Part shown: piece by piece, positions 23,401 to 35,913 of the stretch | Position numbering within the stretch: position 1 is the first letter of the stretch | How the letters are laid out: every line of letters starts with the position of its first letter | NCBI GenBank assembly: GCA_015680685.1 | Contig: MNCI01015922.1 | Coordinates: forward strand, 282,755 to 346,754 | Reading direction: 5' to 3' | DNA: 64,000 bases | Source: Gnetum montanum | Lineage: Eukaryota > Streptophyta > Gnetopsida > Gnetales > Gnetaceae | The notes under the pieces: model-generated | What the model was told of the DNA's origin: nothing | Seen by the model: only the letters and a program-made list of their open reading frames with translations | Database searches by the model: none | Position numbers and translations under genes: made by a program

Positions 23401-23629
23401 TCTATATAAAATCCCTCCACATTCACAATAGCGGAATGTCACAAGAGTTGTAAACTTGCATATGGATGGAAACTCAAGAAGTTGTAAGCATAAGCCTTGA
23501 AAACACCTATTCTTCAAATTAGCTAGTCCATCTAAACCTTTGTAAGCATCTATGAATGTGAACCCCATATTAATAACCATCCAATTATTAACTAAACTAC
23601 CTCTAAACAAAATTCCTGTAATTGTGCAA

Positions 23630-24130
23630 ACTATCATGTTAATCCATGCAGTTATAGATTGGATAAAGATAGGAAAGCTTCCTAGGAATAGAGCTAATCT
23701 AGAAAGTCCTTTAATTTCTTTAAAAATCATAGGAAATACACTATTTAAAGCTCTTCTAAACTTAAGTTCCAAATTTAATTTAATTTTATAGGAGTTCTAT
23801 AAAAGCTTAAAACCTATCACCACTTAACAAATGTAATATCAAAAAAGAGCTTGTTGATCAATCCATCACCATTTTCTTGGAATTGATGGAAGACATTATG
23901 ATCACCATTAGTGGTTGGTCATACCTTGCTAATTTTTTGGTGATCCACATGAACAATTACAAGGGAAATTTTCCCATCATAATGAAAAGAACTTAACTTA
24001 GAACAATTGATGCTAAGTTAGAAATCAAAAAGTTATCCTTGGATATTTCCAAAGAAAATGAACATAGAAAATTAGAGAAGAGAGTTCCATGCATCATGTA
24101 TAGTGACACAGAGTGCAACTACATGTTAAA
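23630..24130 (+). pseudogene. pol (PR): element F aspartic protease
   Basis: VIDWIKIGKLPRN and FKALLNLSSKFNLIL near 23655-23790 correspond to DWIKAGHLPRK and CKALLDSG..VNLIS of A. The active-site Asp is replaced by Asn and the following Gly by Ser, so the enzyme is dead. EDIMITISGWSYLANFLVIH and NFPIIMKR follow near 23890-23990, then KLSLDISKENEHRKLEKR and CIMYSDTECNY, as in B. Confidence 0.8.
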
Positions 24131-24229
24131 AATCTAGGCCATTAAAAAAATAACTATTATAGCATATAAATCATATGTTGAATCCATGAGTATGCAAAGA
24201 TGCCTATACATAATAATCACAAAGTAAGA

Positions 24230-25838
24230 TGGCACCTAGTCGTTGATTTTAAATGAGAGCTATAATTCTACTTTGTGCATGGAACCACAATTAGCTCTCA
24301 TAAGTGCATATATTAATAGATTGAATGAAATAGAGTAGCTTAGATATCAACTCTCTCATGTAAAAAAAATAAAAAGAAGTATACATGGACTAGAAAGAGT
24401 TGGAGATTCTAGAGACATCCAAACCAAGGTCCATTGAACTCAAAACGTAACTGAAGTTACTTAAATATGTATTCTTAAAAATAAAAAACTTGTAATTGTG
24501 AATGCTAAGCTCATAATGAAATAATAACAAAATTTGTTGATGTTTATGAACATATGATCAATGGCCTTTGCTTGATCATATGATGAGATAATAAGTATTG
24601 ATTCGTGTATATACTAGCCTAGAATTTATACAAATCTAGCCATTAAGCCTAAAAGATAGCCATACTAAAGATTAAATCCCAAACTAAAGCTAGTGATAAA
24701 GAAGGATGTAGAAAAGCTCCTTGAGATTAGGTTCATCTACCTTATAGCGGATAGTGAGTGGGTTAATTCATTGGTTATTGTGCCAAAAAAAGATGGCAAT
24801 GTAGGATCTACATCTATTTTAGGATGTTGAACAAGGTAACTTTCAATGATCATTCCATTATTATGTATGGACCAAGTGTTGGACACTATCACAAGCCATA
24901 AGTATTACATCTTCCTAGATGGCTACAATGGTTATAATCAAATTCAAATAGCCCTAAAAGACTAGGCCAAAACTATATTCATGAGTTCCTAGAGGACTTT
25001 TTCATATAAAATGATGCCATTTGGCCTTTGTAATGCACATACAATCTTCTAGTAACTTGTCCTCTACATCTTTCAATAAAAAATAAAAAACTGTATAGAG
25101 CTTTTCATGGATGAGTTCTCCACCTATGATTTCATCTTTGAGCAAGCATTGGATTGGTTGAAGTTGGTGCTAAAGAGATGTATAGAGACCAACTTAAAGC
25201 TCAATTAGCAACAAAAAAAACCACCTAATCAAAGAAAGAAATAAAAGTAGATCCTGAAAAAATAATAGTGATCTAAGAAAATACTCAAAAGCCACAAATA
25301 GTGATAGATGTTAGATCATATCTTGGACACATACTTTACTATCGGAGATTCATTAAGAACTTCTTAAAAGTTACAAAACCACTAGTGAAGTTGACAAAGA
25401 AGAATGCAACATTTAAATGAACTAATGAATGCAATCATGCATTTGAACTTTTGAAGCAGAAGCTTGTAGAGACTCTAATTCTATAAGTTTCTCACTAGTT
25501 TAAACCCTTTCACATCATAATAGTGCATCTCATTTTCCTTGAAAGTAGTGCCTACATAGTTGGATGATCAAAAATATCCATATTATATCCCTTATGCAAG
25601 AATATCACTACTATAGAAAAAGAGTTGATCGCGGTGGTGTATACCTTAGAAAAATTTAGGTACCATGTGCTTGAATATCTAGTTTTTTTTTTTTTTTTTG
25701 CATGCATATCACATCATGATATACTTTCTAATGAATAAAATAGTAATTAGCCCTCATATTATATGATGGCTAGTAATTTTACAAGAGTTCGACATAATAA
25801 TGATGGATAGAAAGGGTATTGAGAACATGACAGCCTAT
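24230..25838 (+). pseudogene. pol (RT-RH): element F reverse transcriptase and RNase H, first part
   Basis: RLNPKLKLVIKKDVEKLLEI near 24670 opens the RT. FIYLIADSEWVNSLVIVPKKDG, YYIFLDGYNGYNQIQIAL and MPFGLCNAHT follow. The catalytic motif reads LFMDEFSTYD near 25100, Glu in place of the second Asp. RNase H traces include YTLEKFRYHVLEY near 25640 and RKGIENMTA near 25818, where the G insertion cuts the gene. A poly(T) run lies at 25682-25699. The domain resumes at 35914. Confidence 0.82.
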
Positions 25839-26550
25839 TGATGAGTACCTAAAGTAGTAATATTTCTTAATAAATAACGTTTATTTTCCTTTATATTTGA
25901 TCACTAGTAAGCATATTTTAGTATATTGGTATAATCTATATTATGTTATATCTCATTAATAATAATTTTTAATATCTTATTTTTTAGGACCAAAAATAGA
26001 GACTAAATGATATCAGTGGAAAATTTAACTATACCATCATGTCTGAAATGTTTGAATTAGCTGATTTTGACCCCTCATTTGTATAAAACAATTTCAAAAC
26101 ATTAAATTCATGCTAGTTAAAGTTGGCCATGAAAAGCACCTATCAAATTCACCATATGAGAAGAAATTATCTACACCTTACCAACAACACATGAACTTTG
26201 AAGGGAACATTCAACATGGATGACTTGGGAGCCACCTACCTCATAGGTGAAGACTTTGGGACCCAGCTACCTAGTAGTTAAAGATTTTAGAACCACCTAC
26301 CCAGTAGGTGAAGACTTTTGGAACCACCTACCTACTCAGTCAAGACTTTTAGGCCCATTATTAGCTCTTGTCTTTCCATTTGTATCAATTAAGGTGTTGG
26401 ACCTTATTCTTCCCAATATTAGAGGAAGATAATCTAATATCCATGCTTCCGTGTTATCCAATTGCATATTCCCTTAAGAAAATTGTTAATTTCTTTCATT
26501 TCTTTTTCCATTCTTGTATTATTGTTCTCATTTCTTTTTACTTTTTCTTA
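25839..26550 (+). repeat. 5' LTR of element G, part matching the 3' LTR
   Basis: About 710 bp that align with the first part of the 3' LTR at 34824. They include the run of hairpin repeats (26229-26355) and CTTAAG...CATTCTTGTATT near 26500. After about 26550 I could not align it to the 3' LTR. A CATCATCA at 27090-27097 might be the original LTR end, but no primer site is convincing there. Confidence 0.65.
26229..26355. repeat. four tandem ~31-bp hairpin repeats in the G 5' LTR
   Basis: Units resemble ACCACCTACCCAGTAGGTGA plus AGACTTTTGGA. The core CACCTAC-CCA-GTAGGTG is a 7-bp dyad that could form a hairpin. Four degenerate copies are present here, against three in the 3' LTR. Confidence 0.85.
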
Positions 26551-27866
26551 GTTTTTATTTAATAGAGTAGTTTGATTTTTAGAATAGTTTGGTTTGAATT
26601 TTTCTTGAAGATTAGTAGAGTAGATTTTTGTTTCTTTTTCTTTAAATTTTTTTAGTTTCATTTATTTCTATAATTTTCTAACTTTTCTCTAAAAATCATA
26701 TCTAAAAATTTTAGATTCAAATCTTTAAGTTTTTTATTTGAAAAATCAAATTTGATACATTAGATCCAAAAAAATTTTATCTGAAAATTTAGATATTAGA
26801 AATCAAATTTAAAGACTAGGGTTTCAAAATTTTGGATTTAAAATTTCATATCTAAAAGATCAAATTTAAAAATTTTGATATGAAAATTTTACTTTAAGTT
26901 TAAATATGAAAATTTAGATTTAAAAATTTCAAAATTTCAAGTTTAGATCAAAACATCTAAGTGAAAAGTTTTCTTTGAAATTCAAGATTTATAATTTCAG
27001 ATTTGAAAAAAAATTAGATCCTACTTCTATTGTGTGAGATAAGAAAACACACAAAGAGATTTATATTTCTAGGTTCCTTATAGAGGCAACATCATCAAGT
27101 GGAATCTGGAAGATCTAGGTAAGTATCTTAAACCTTAGAATAGATTCCATTCTTGTAAAAAAGAGCAAAATCATTTTCTTTATAATTTATTAAAATCTAA
27201 AGTTTGATATTTCAATTACTTTATGACATTTGAAATATTTCTCTACATGCTTTTAAAAGAAACAAATAAAATCAATGAGAAACATGTATAATAATTGTTA
27301 GAATCTCTACTTCCCTTTCGATTTATTTTTATAAAAATGTAGAGTCTGGCCTTTAAATTTATTGTTTACTTTAATTTTATCAATGATGAAATTTTGGAGC
27401 TAAAAATACAGAAAACAAAATAACACCAAAGCCTATGAAAATCCAACTAAGATGGATAGTTACTAGTATGTATTAGAGGGACACTATAGAAAACTCCATC
27501 TCTTTGAGAGATGAAGATTTAAAAATTTATAAGACAAAAATCCTTAGACTTCCCTACTCTAGAGAAATGTAAATTTAAGAAACCAAAAGCAACTCAAAGT
27601 ACTAAAGAAAAATTTAAAATCAAGTTTCCAATTAATACACCACAACTTTTCAAGAACAAAAGGAAGAAAAATCTACATATTGAGAGTTTAGTGTCATTTG
27701 AGAATCCTTTCTTTGAACTAATGGAATCCCACTTCGAGACATCCCATGTAAGATTAGATAATGGGCAAAGCCAAGTGTCTCGAGGTTTTTCATTAGATAT
27801 TAATGTTAATTCACTAGGATAACAAGCTCCATTTACCAATATGAGCAACACACACACATTAGTAAT
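26551..27866. other. element G leader, AT-rich
   Basis: Low-complexity AT-rich DNA with repeated AAAATTT / AGATTTAAA words at about 26690-27010, then a leader with no clear coding motif. It may contain the missing 3' half of the 5' LTR in unrecognisable form, or a later replacement. Traces of gag coding may begin before 27867. Confidence 0.45.
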
Positions 27867-29190
27867 TTGGGATCTTTCTCCTCAATTTCATTTTTAACTT
27901 CTACAATGGAGGTTGGACTTAGTGATCTAACTCAAACATGGGCCAGTGGTCTAAGTGTAGGAATTTCTTTGAACACTTTAACATTTGGATCTTCAAAATC
28001 TATCACACCATCCTTTACATCCAACCAAATATCATACTTTCTTCATTACCATGGAAATCAATTTCCTCCAAGGCCAGGTACAACTATAGGTAAATTATTA
28101 AATCATAGAATAACTAATATTCTACAATGATATTTAGTTTATCCCCTTGATAAAAATTTGGAAATGAACAATATTTACCTATTATCAATATTTAGAGGAA
28201 TGAATGATGAGGACCCAATTACTCATTTGAGGGATTCTAAAACAACAATTATTATGTTGGTACCACATGGTAAGGATTGCATAAACATGGTTGCATTTAA
28301 ATGAATCCCTAAAGATAAGGCCACTTTTTAGTTACAAACACTTATAATTCCTATTAACTTCATGGGAAGAATTTAAAAATGCATTTTTACAATGGTTCTT
28401 GTTAGAGGATAAGCTATATTCCTTAAGAAAGCAATTGATGAGTTTTTCACAAAGTGATAATAAATATTAAGAATAATCCTTTCATATATTTAAAGCTTTG
28501 TGTTTAAATAATTAAAACCATGGATTTCTACTACATATACTCATTCATATTTTTGTAGAAGGACTATTATCTTATTGCAAACAAAACATAGATTTTTCTT
28601 ACAGAGGAAACATTTTAAAAGTTACACCTAAAGCAAGATGGAAGATCTTGGATTTCTTAGTTAATCAAGTAAATGATGACCTAAGCCATATCTAACTCAT
28701 GGAATATTTGAAGAAACTAAGGCATTAAATAATAAAGTAAATGAATTAACAAAAATCTTGATGAGCAGTGTTAAATTAGCACAAGAGCAACTCTATTGTG
28801 ATCTATGTAATAGCCAACAACACACTTTAGATAACTGCCCTGCACTATCTTTCTGTGATGAACACATTAAAGAATCTATAAAAATGTTTTAAGAAATTCA
28901 AAACTCAAACCAAGATAGAGGAACCTATGGCCAAAGAAATTTTACTTCTAAAAAATTTAGATCTAATTCATTTAAAAACTATCTTTAAACTAGAAATCCC
29001 TCTCTTTATGATCGAGCAAAAAGAAGGATAAACAACATAGAAGGAGAACTACATGAACTACAAGAGGAGATCAAGCATATATTTTAAGATTTATAAAGAA
29101 AAGAACTATCATCTCTACCTAAGCCTAATCTAATCTCACAAAGGAAGGATAAAGAACAAGTAAACCATATAACCACATGAAGCGATAAAA
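27867..29190 (+). pseudogene. gag: element G gag with CCHC zinc knuckle
   Basis: An open stretch from 27867 contains HGNQFPPRPGTTI and, after a stop, YLLSIFRGMNDEDPITHLRD near 28180, the FHG...EDP..HL block of plant Ty3 gag. KDKATF, a stop, LQTL near 28317 matches the gag core; after a frameshift WEEFKNAFLQWF and YSLRKQLMSFSQ follow. The zinc knuckle at 28797-28838 (CDLCNSQQHTLDNC) is a perfect CX2CX4HX4C. A short basic and Gln-rich tail ends near 29190. A, B and F lack this knuckle. Confidence 0.82.
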
Positions 29191-29639
29191 CAACAAAGGA
29201 ATCCTAGCATCTTAAAAAAAAGGTAACATTCACTAAACTATTACAAATCATTAGTTTTTAAAAGACACAATAGGAAGATGATTAACATAACAAAGATAAT
29301 CATGACAATCAAAAAGATAGAGTGAACACATCGTTAACATCATCATCTTCCTCCTTTTCTACATCATCATCATTAATAATACCTCCTGAACTTTCATCAA
29401 AGAAGGCAAGGGATATACTAGCACCATACCCTAATAGGTTGGTGGAGAAACTACATTAGGAGGACCATCTACAAAGAATTTTTAAGAATATAAACCTCAA
29501 AATTCCCTTATATCAAGTAATCCAAGACACTCCTTTTTATGTTATGTATCTTAAAATTTTATGCACCAAAAAGAAAAAGATAAAGATTCCATGATAAGTA
29601 TACTTAGCAGATTTTAGAAAAAATCTTATATAAAAGAGG

Positions 29640-30090
29640 GTACCACCAAAATACAAGGATCCTAGAACTCTAATCATTCCTATTACCATCAAGGATAGAT
29701 ACCTTCAAAATGCACTACGAGACTTAGGGGCAAGTATAAACATCATTCCATCTAAGTTAGCTCAACAACTAGGTATTCTACACATCAAGAATACCAACAT
29801 GACTATATCCTTGATAGATTGTACAATAATATCATCTTTAAGAATAGTGGAAGACATCATACTTAAGTTTGAGAATGGATTATACCCTATCAATTTTTTC
29901 ATACTAGAGGTTCATGATTTAAATTATTTTGCTATTATCGTAGGAATACCTTGGTTAATTACCGATAATGTTGTAATTTGCATCAGATTAATGCAACTAT
30001 CCTTTGCTAATATGATGTTTAATCTAAAAATTTTTCATCTTAAAAACAATTTTTTAGAAAGATGTTAAGAAGTAAAAATGATTTATGAAG
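29640..30090 (+). pseudogene. pol (PR): element G aspartic protease
   Basis: TLIIPITIKDRYLQNALRDL, then GASINIIPSKLAQQLGI near 29725-29780: the active site reads Asp-Leu-Gly, the form usual in Athila-type proteases. SLRIVEDIILKFENGLYPIN and AIIVGIPWLI near 29850-29960 are the second conserved part. The stretch 29799-30068 is open. The domain is well preserved compared with the rest of G. Confidence 0.83.
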
Positions 30091-30239
30091 TAGCCCTAGT
30101 GATGCTAGCTAAGGATGAAGAATTCGTGGTTCTCAACAATCAACAAAAAGTCCACATGAATGAAGAAGATCATAAACTTTATAAACAAATCAATGAATCT
30201 TTGGATATTGGATCTAACACATTAGCATTAGAAAAACCT

Positions 30240-31730
30240 TGACAACAAAGTGCAATCAAACTATGGAACTACCAACTATCCTTAAATACATCTTTCTAGC
30301 TAAGGATAGACCCTTAATCCTAAATTTTGAATGAACAATTGATCAAAATGGCAAGCTACTAGATGTATTAATGAGGAAAATGGATGCATCTACTTGGAAT
30401 TTTGAAGATTTAAAGGAAGGAATACCTCCAAACATATGTCAATATCATATCTACTTAGAGGATAGAGCCAAACCAATATGAATACCTCCTAGAAAAATTG
30501 AGTCTACATTAAAAAATTATGAAAGAAGAACTCACTAAACTATGAAGAGAAGGGATAACTTATGACATCTCAAATAGTGAATGAGTTACTTCTATAATTG
30601 TGGTACTTAAGAAAAATGGAAAATGACGAGTATGCATGGATTATAGAAAGTTAAATCAATACACAAGAAAAGATCACTTCCAATTACCATACATTGATCA
30701 AATCCTTCAACTCTTACAAGAACATTAATATTACTATTTCCTAGATGGATTTAGTGGTTTTAACCAAATAGCCATAGCTGCTAAAGATCAACATAAAACT
30801 ACATTCACATGTCCTTTTGGTACCTTTGCATTTATAATAATGTCATTTGATTTATTTAATGCTCCAACCACCTTTCAAAGAGCCATGACCTCAATATATG
30901 TTAATATGCTTGAGGAATTTGTTAAGATTTTTCCATATGACTTTTCATTATTTGGAAATTCCTTTGATCAAACCTTAGATAGGTTAGAATTAGTATTAGA
31001 GAGATGCATCCAACAAAATTTAAAGTTAGGTTAGGACAAGAGCCATCTCATTGTTACAAAAGAGGTAGTTCTAAGTCATATCATCTCTAGGAAATGCACT
31101 GAAATGGACAAAAATAAAGTAAAAGTCGTAATTGCCTTATCAACGCACATTCGAAGTCTTAGATCATTTTTAGGACATGTGAAGGATTATAGGCATTTTA
31201 TTAAAGAATTTTCAAAAATTTCTAAACCACTATATCATTTATTGGAAAAAGAGGTATCATTTCATTAGAATCATGATTTTGCGAAAACCTTTCAAAATCT
31301 TAAAGAGAAAATTACCACACCTTCCATATTGAGTGCTCCAAATTGGGAAATTTCCCTTGATTTAATGTATGATGCTATTGATATAATCATAGGAGCTTTA
31401 TTAGGATAGTTAGTTGAGGGAAAACCTAAGGTTATTTATTACATTTCCAAAAGTTTGAACAACACTTAAATTAATTATACCACCACTGAGAAAGAGCTAC
31501 TAGCAATAGGGTATACTCTGGATAAATTTCAACACTATCTTGTAGGTTATAAAACTTAAGTATATACAAATTACTATGCTATTAAGTTTATAGCGACAAA
31601 CAAAATCAAAATTCAAGAATCATGCAACTATGTCTCTTACTCCAAGAGTTTGACTTATAAATTCTTGATAAAAAAGAATGAGAGAATGTGATAGCTAATA
31701 ATCATTCATGATTAGCATTACCATAAGATT
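30240..31730 (+). pseudogene. pol (RT-RH): element G reverse transcriptase and RNase H
   Basis: CQYHIYLEDRAKPI near 30440 precedes RT. ISNSEWVTSIIVVLKKNGK, VCMDYRKLNQYTRKDHFQLP and YYFLDGFSGFNQIAIAAKDQ follow at 30570-30790. The catalytic site reads FPYDFSLFG near 30930, where MDDF is expected, so the first Asp is lost. LGHVKDYRHFIKEFSKISKP is the thumb. RNase H keeps Asp (LMYDAIDIIIGALLG, 31360) and Glu (TEKELLAIGYTLDKF, 31485), but VYTNYYA replaces the TDH site. Confidence 0.87.
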
Positions 31731-31789
31731 TTAGAAGCCTAAGCTCTCTTAATGATAAATTTCCACATTAAAACCTTTTTCATTTGCAA

Positions 31790-33060
31790 CAAAAAGAACC
31801 ATGGCATGTCAACATTGTAAACTATTTGGTAACCTTAAAAAAACTCCATCTCACTAGGATGGTAATGAAAAATGAAATTTTATAAGGGAGGTGAATAATT
31901 ACATTTGAAGTGAACATTATCTATATAAAATATGTGTAGATAATATCACCTATAGATGTGTTCTTGAATAATAACAACAATCAATGCCTAGAATTTGCCA
32001 TGATGATTTATGTGGATGGCATTTTGATGGTAAACGTACAAGGTAAAAGTATTAAATAGTGGATTTTATTAACCCACTCTTTTTAAAACACACTTATCTT
32101 TGCTAAATTTTGTGACCACTACCAACAAGTTGGGTCACTTTCCAAAGGATACGAAATTGCCTTAGCAACCTATCTTAGTTTTTAAAGCCTTTGATGTATA
32201 GGAAATTGATTTTATAGGACCCTTTCCCCCATCACAAGGAAACTATTACATTCTAGTTTGTATTGATTAGGTTACAAAATGGATTGAAGTGAAGGCTACC
32301 ACAACTAATAATGTAAATTTAGTAGTTTTATTTCTTTGTGAACATGTTGTAACTAGGTTTGGCATGCCTAAAGTCTTAATTAAAGATCAAGAAACTCATT
32401 TTGTTGATAAACCTATGGAATGCCTTATGACATGTTATCGAATTCTACATAAACTAGGAATACCATATCACCTACAAACTAATGGTTAAGTTAAAAGTAC
32501 GAATAAAGCTATAGTTAGGATATTGACAAAGGTAGTATCGGTAAGAAAAATGACTAGGCTAGAAAACTTAATAATGCCTTATGAGCATATCAAACATCTT
32601 GGTGACCTAGCCTTCATTTTCCTCCTTACCAAGTAGTATATGGTAAAAAATGTTCATTACCTATTGAAATTAAGCATCATTCTAGATGCTTAGCTCAATT
32701 AAGAACCTTTGCTAAGGCTTCAAATATCAAAGCATGACTTACACAACTTAACGAACTTGATGAAACATGTATTGAGGTAATTAATAAGCAGTGTATCAAT
32801 AGAAAGAAAACTAAACTTCATCATGATGATCACATAATAAAGAAAAATTTTAACAAGGATGATAAGATCTTACTTTATAATATATGACTTCATAGGTTTC
32901 CAGGGAAATTATTTTTAAAATGGGAAGTCCATATCAAGTTCTTGAAGCCTACCTAATGGTAGTGTTAAAATTGTAAATTTAGAAGATAGTGAGACAACTT
33001 TCCTAGTTAATAGTCAAAAACTTAAGCTGTACATAATATGTGAAGAGCCTAAAATTGAAC
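31790..33060 (+). pseudogene. pol (IN): element G integrase
   Basis: The zinc region at 31990-32160 is badly decayed. The core has EIDFIGPFPPSQGNYYILV near 32205, with the first Asp, and VLIKDQETHF near 32375, with the second Asp. The third site reads VKSTNKAIV, Lys in place of Glu, near 32490. SINRKKTKLHHDDHIIKKNF and RFPGKLFLKW near 32900 mark the C-terminus, followed by a FLVNSQKLKLYI-like end near 33020. Stops and frameshifts are frequent. Confidence 0.82.
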
Positions 33061-34823
33061 TCCAACTATTTGACTTGAATACTCAAATGATTATCCAAAT
33101 TCTTCAACTATCAAAATGGTTATGTTTCATGAATCCTATTGCAATATGTAAGATCCACATAGGTTTGGCTTTAGATATTGAACAATCCTAAAATGTGTGA
33201 TCCCTAGTCAAGGAGGAAAACTTAAAAGTAGCCATATATAATATAATTTTAGATTCATTTTTTAATTTAGTCTCAATCTTAGTCCTAGTCTCCATCCTAA
33301 AAAATAATATAATAGATTGGATAACTTACTAATTACTATCCATGATCATATAGGGAATATTATCTAACCTACTACTAATATTCCCTACTTCTATAATCAA
33401 TTCCCATTCCCCTATTTATATCCAAAGTCTTGCAAGATTATAGTATATGTTTAAGGACTTTTTAGCTTACACAAATGAATCATACCTAAGTATATAACTT
33501 GACATGCAATGATAATAATGCCACATGGATCTTTAGGCCATAAATCATATCTATTTTTATGCCCCAAATTTTATTTAACTAAATAAAATTAAAGGTTAAC
33601 AAAGTAATGATAAATTCTTAGTTTACTATGATGCCATCTAGTTAATTATTTGAAAAAAAATAAAGGCACATACATGATGGTTGAAGTGCACCAAGGCCAT
33701 AGTTTTCTACGAGACCCCATTCATTGGTAGTGTAGCTAAGTAGACATTACTCATGTCAAAATTCTATTTTGTGAAGTGATGTGCATCATGGGTAAACTTT
33801 CCTACAAGACCATGTTCATTGGTAGTGTAATAAGCTTCTTAATGATTTGAATTCCAGTAGCACCAGGACTTCTAAAGCTTTGTTGATATCAAAAAAATGT
33901 ATAATAAGTAAATAAAAAATAATTATATAAATAAAATGAGGCTTGATATTTACCTTTCTTTGCCTATTGATTAATGTGCATTCATCTTTTTATATCACAT
34001 TTTATTTACTTTAGGTATTTGCAATTTGGGAAATCTAATTTCCAAAATCCTATACTTTACTCTACTTGACTTTGAACTATTATTTTCATTCTATGGGATG
34101 GGGTGATTACTAATATGGTGGCCATTATTTAGTTAGTTAGTTCTTTATCCTTTTTATTATGTCTCATTCCTCATTCTCATCTTGAAAATGTCAAGACCAT
34201 GTTTTCAATTTAATGGGGGTAAAGGGAATCATGTACCTAACATGTTAAATTAGGAAAGTCATTCTTAAACTTTTAGAGTATTCATACTTGAGTTACCCTA
34301 GGCTATCAAAGTTCAACATGAATGGAATGCCTTAAAAAATTTTAGTATCCTAATTGCTAAATAGAAGAATTTGCTAAAAGCCAACTTGGCATAAGTCAAT
34401 ACCTAGGAAGTTTAAAATGATTTTAATAATTATTATTATTAAACATTAAAAATAACAAATTTTTTTTTACTTTGTATGAGATATAGTTAAATACTTCCAA
34501 TCTCTAGATTAATTCCTATTATTCATCACCATTTTGAAAAGATTTCTCTCATGCAATTACTTCAAGATTAATAAATTGGTTACTACATGCATTAGATGTA
34601 AAAAGCTTTTGCTTTAAAAAGTAATAAGAGAAAAGACTAATTTTATAAATAACAATAATAGTTGCATGATTGGTTACTCAATATATGATCAATAAAGACT
34701 AATGATAAAGGCTTTTCTCTAATTACTTTGGTTTCCTCATGAAAAATATTTAATAAGTTTTAGGTACTCATTATTTCTTTCCTATTATTTTCCAGAGGAC
34801 TAAAAAATGCTAGTTGGATGCCA
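33061..34823 (+). other. element G 3' noncoding region
   Basis: About 1.8 kb of AT-rich DNA between integrase and 3' LTR with no recognisable gene. An imperfect direct repeat with TTCATTGGTAGTGTA units lies near 33718 and 33806. A TAATGGGGGTAAAGGG purine run is at 34211-34226. No good polypurine tract lies next to the LTR start at 34824. Confidence 0.6.
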
Positions 34824-35913
34824 TGATGAGCACTGAAAGTAGTAATATTTCTTAATAAATAATTTTTATTTTACTTTATATTATATCACTGGTAAGTACA
34901 TTTCAGTAGATTGCTATCATCTATATCATGTTATATTTTATTAATAATATTTTTGTATATCTTATTTTGTAATATGAAAAATAGGGATTAAATGATCTTA
35001 GGTAAAACTTTTAACTATATCATCATGCCTAGAATATTTGAGTTAACTAATTTTGATCCCTCATTTGCATAAAATAGATTCCAAACGTAAAAGTTATGGC
35101 TGGTCAAATTTAGCCACGAAAAGCACCCATAAAATCCATCATATGGGAAGAAATGATCTACACCTACCATCATCATGTGAAGTTTGAAGGGAAAATTCAA
35201 CAAGGATAAATTCAGAGCCACCTACCCAGTAGGCAAATACTTTGGAAGCAACCTACTCAGTAGGTGAAGACTTTAGAAACTACTTATCTAGTAGGTGAAG
35301 ACCTTTTAGGCTTATTATTATCTCTTGTCTCCCCACTACATGTACCTAAAATTTGTAAAAATTGAGGTGTTTGGCCTTGCTCTTCCTAAAACTTGAGGAG
35401 GGTAGTCTAAGATCTATGCTTGTGTGTTGCCTGATTGCTTATTCTCTTAAGGCAATCACTAATTTCTCTCATTTCTCTTTCCATTCTTGTATTTCTGTTC
35501 TCATTTCATTTGTATGAGCAGATTTAGGAATCTTTTCTTAACAATAAAATGAGTTAAGAAGTCTCATCCATATACATATATTCTCTCATTATCTTTGTAT
35601 GAGTTAAGGCTATAAAGTTTGTAGAAATATCTTTTCATTGTTAATAAAAGAAAGTTTGGAGTCCTTTGCATATTTTTGCTTTAAGTTAGAAAACAAGAAT
35701 TTTCTTAAATATACTAGTGATCAGTGGACTACAAATATTGATCAAGGGATAATTTGGAATTTCAAAGGAAGAAGCAATAAAGTCTTGAGTTCACCATTGC
35801 TTCTTAGTACTTGAATCACCCAAGCTTACCTCCAGGAATACGACATTCGAGTGAGTCATAGATGAGGTGAAAAACCAGCGATAAAATTGATCTAGCTATA
35901 GAAGAGCTCATCA
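34824..35913 (+). repeat. 3' LTR of element G
   Basis: 1090 bp from TGATGAGCACTG to TCATCA, followed by CTTAT. The first 700 bases match the 5' copy. The last part carries ACCTCCAGGAATACGACATT and GTGAGTCATAGATGAGG blocks with no counterpart in the 5' copy. Three hairpin repeats lie at 35215-35310. Confidence 0.8.
35215..35310. repeat. three tandem hairpin repeats in the G 3' LTR
   Basis: Same unit as at 26229-26355: CCACCTACCCAGTAGGC, then AACCTACTCAGTAGGTGAAG, then CTTATCTAGTAGGTGAAGAC. One copy fewer than in the 5' LTR. Confidence 0.85.

Larger units (their letters stand above)
25839..35913 (+). mobile_element. element G: divergent Athila-like Ty3 element, about 10.1 kb
   Basis: Flanked by CCTAT (25834-25838) and CTTAT (35914-35918), which agree at four of five bases. 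The LTR starts match well (TGATGAG...AAGTAGTAATATTTC, both copies). Inside are gag with a zinc knuckle, protease, RT, RNase H and integrase. The insertion splits the RNase H tail of F between ...MTA and ...HLS. Its proteins are clearly different from those of A, B and F, and its integrase C-terminus has the FPGKL pattern of Athila-type elements. Confidence 0.85.

Noticed and set aside
26229-26355. CRISPR-like array (repeats with dyads).
   Set aside because: Repeats are contiguous with no unique spacers, lie inside a plant LTR, and change in number between LTRs of one element.
27867-28130. An 87-codon frame as an independent small protein.
   Set aside because: It is in phase with the G gag core downstream of a single stop.
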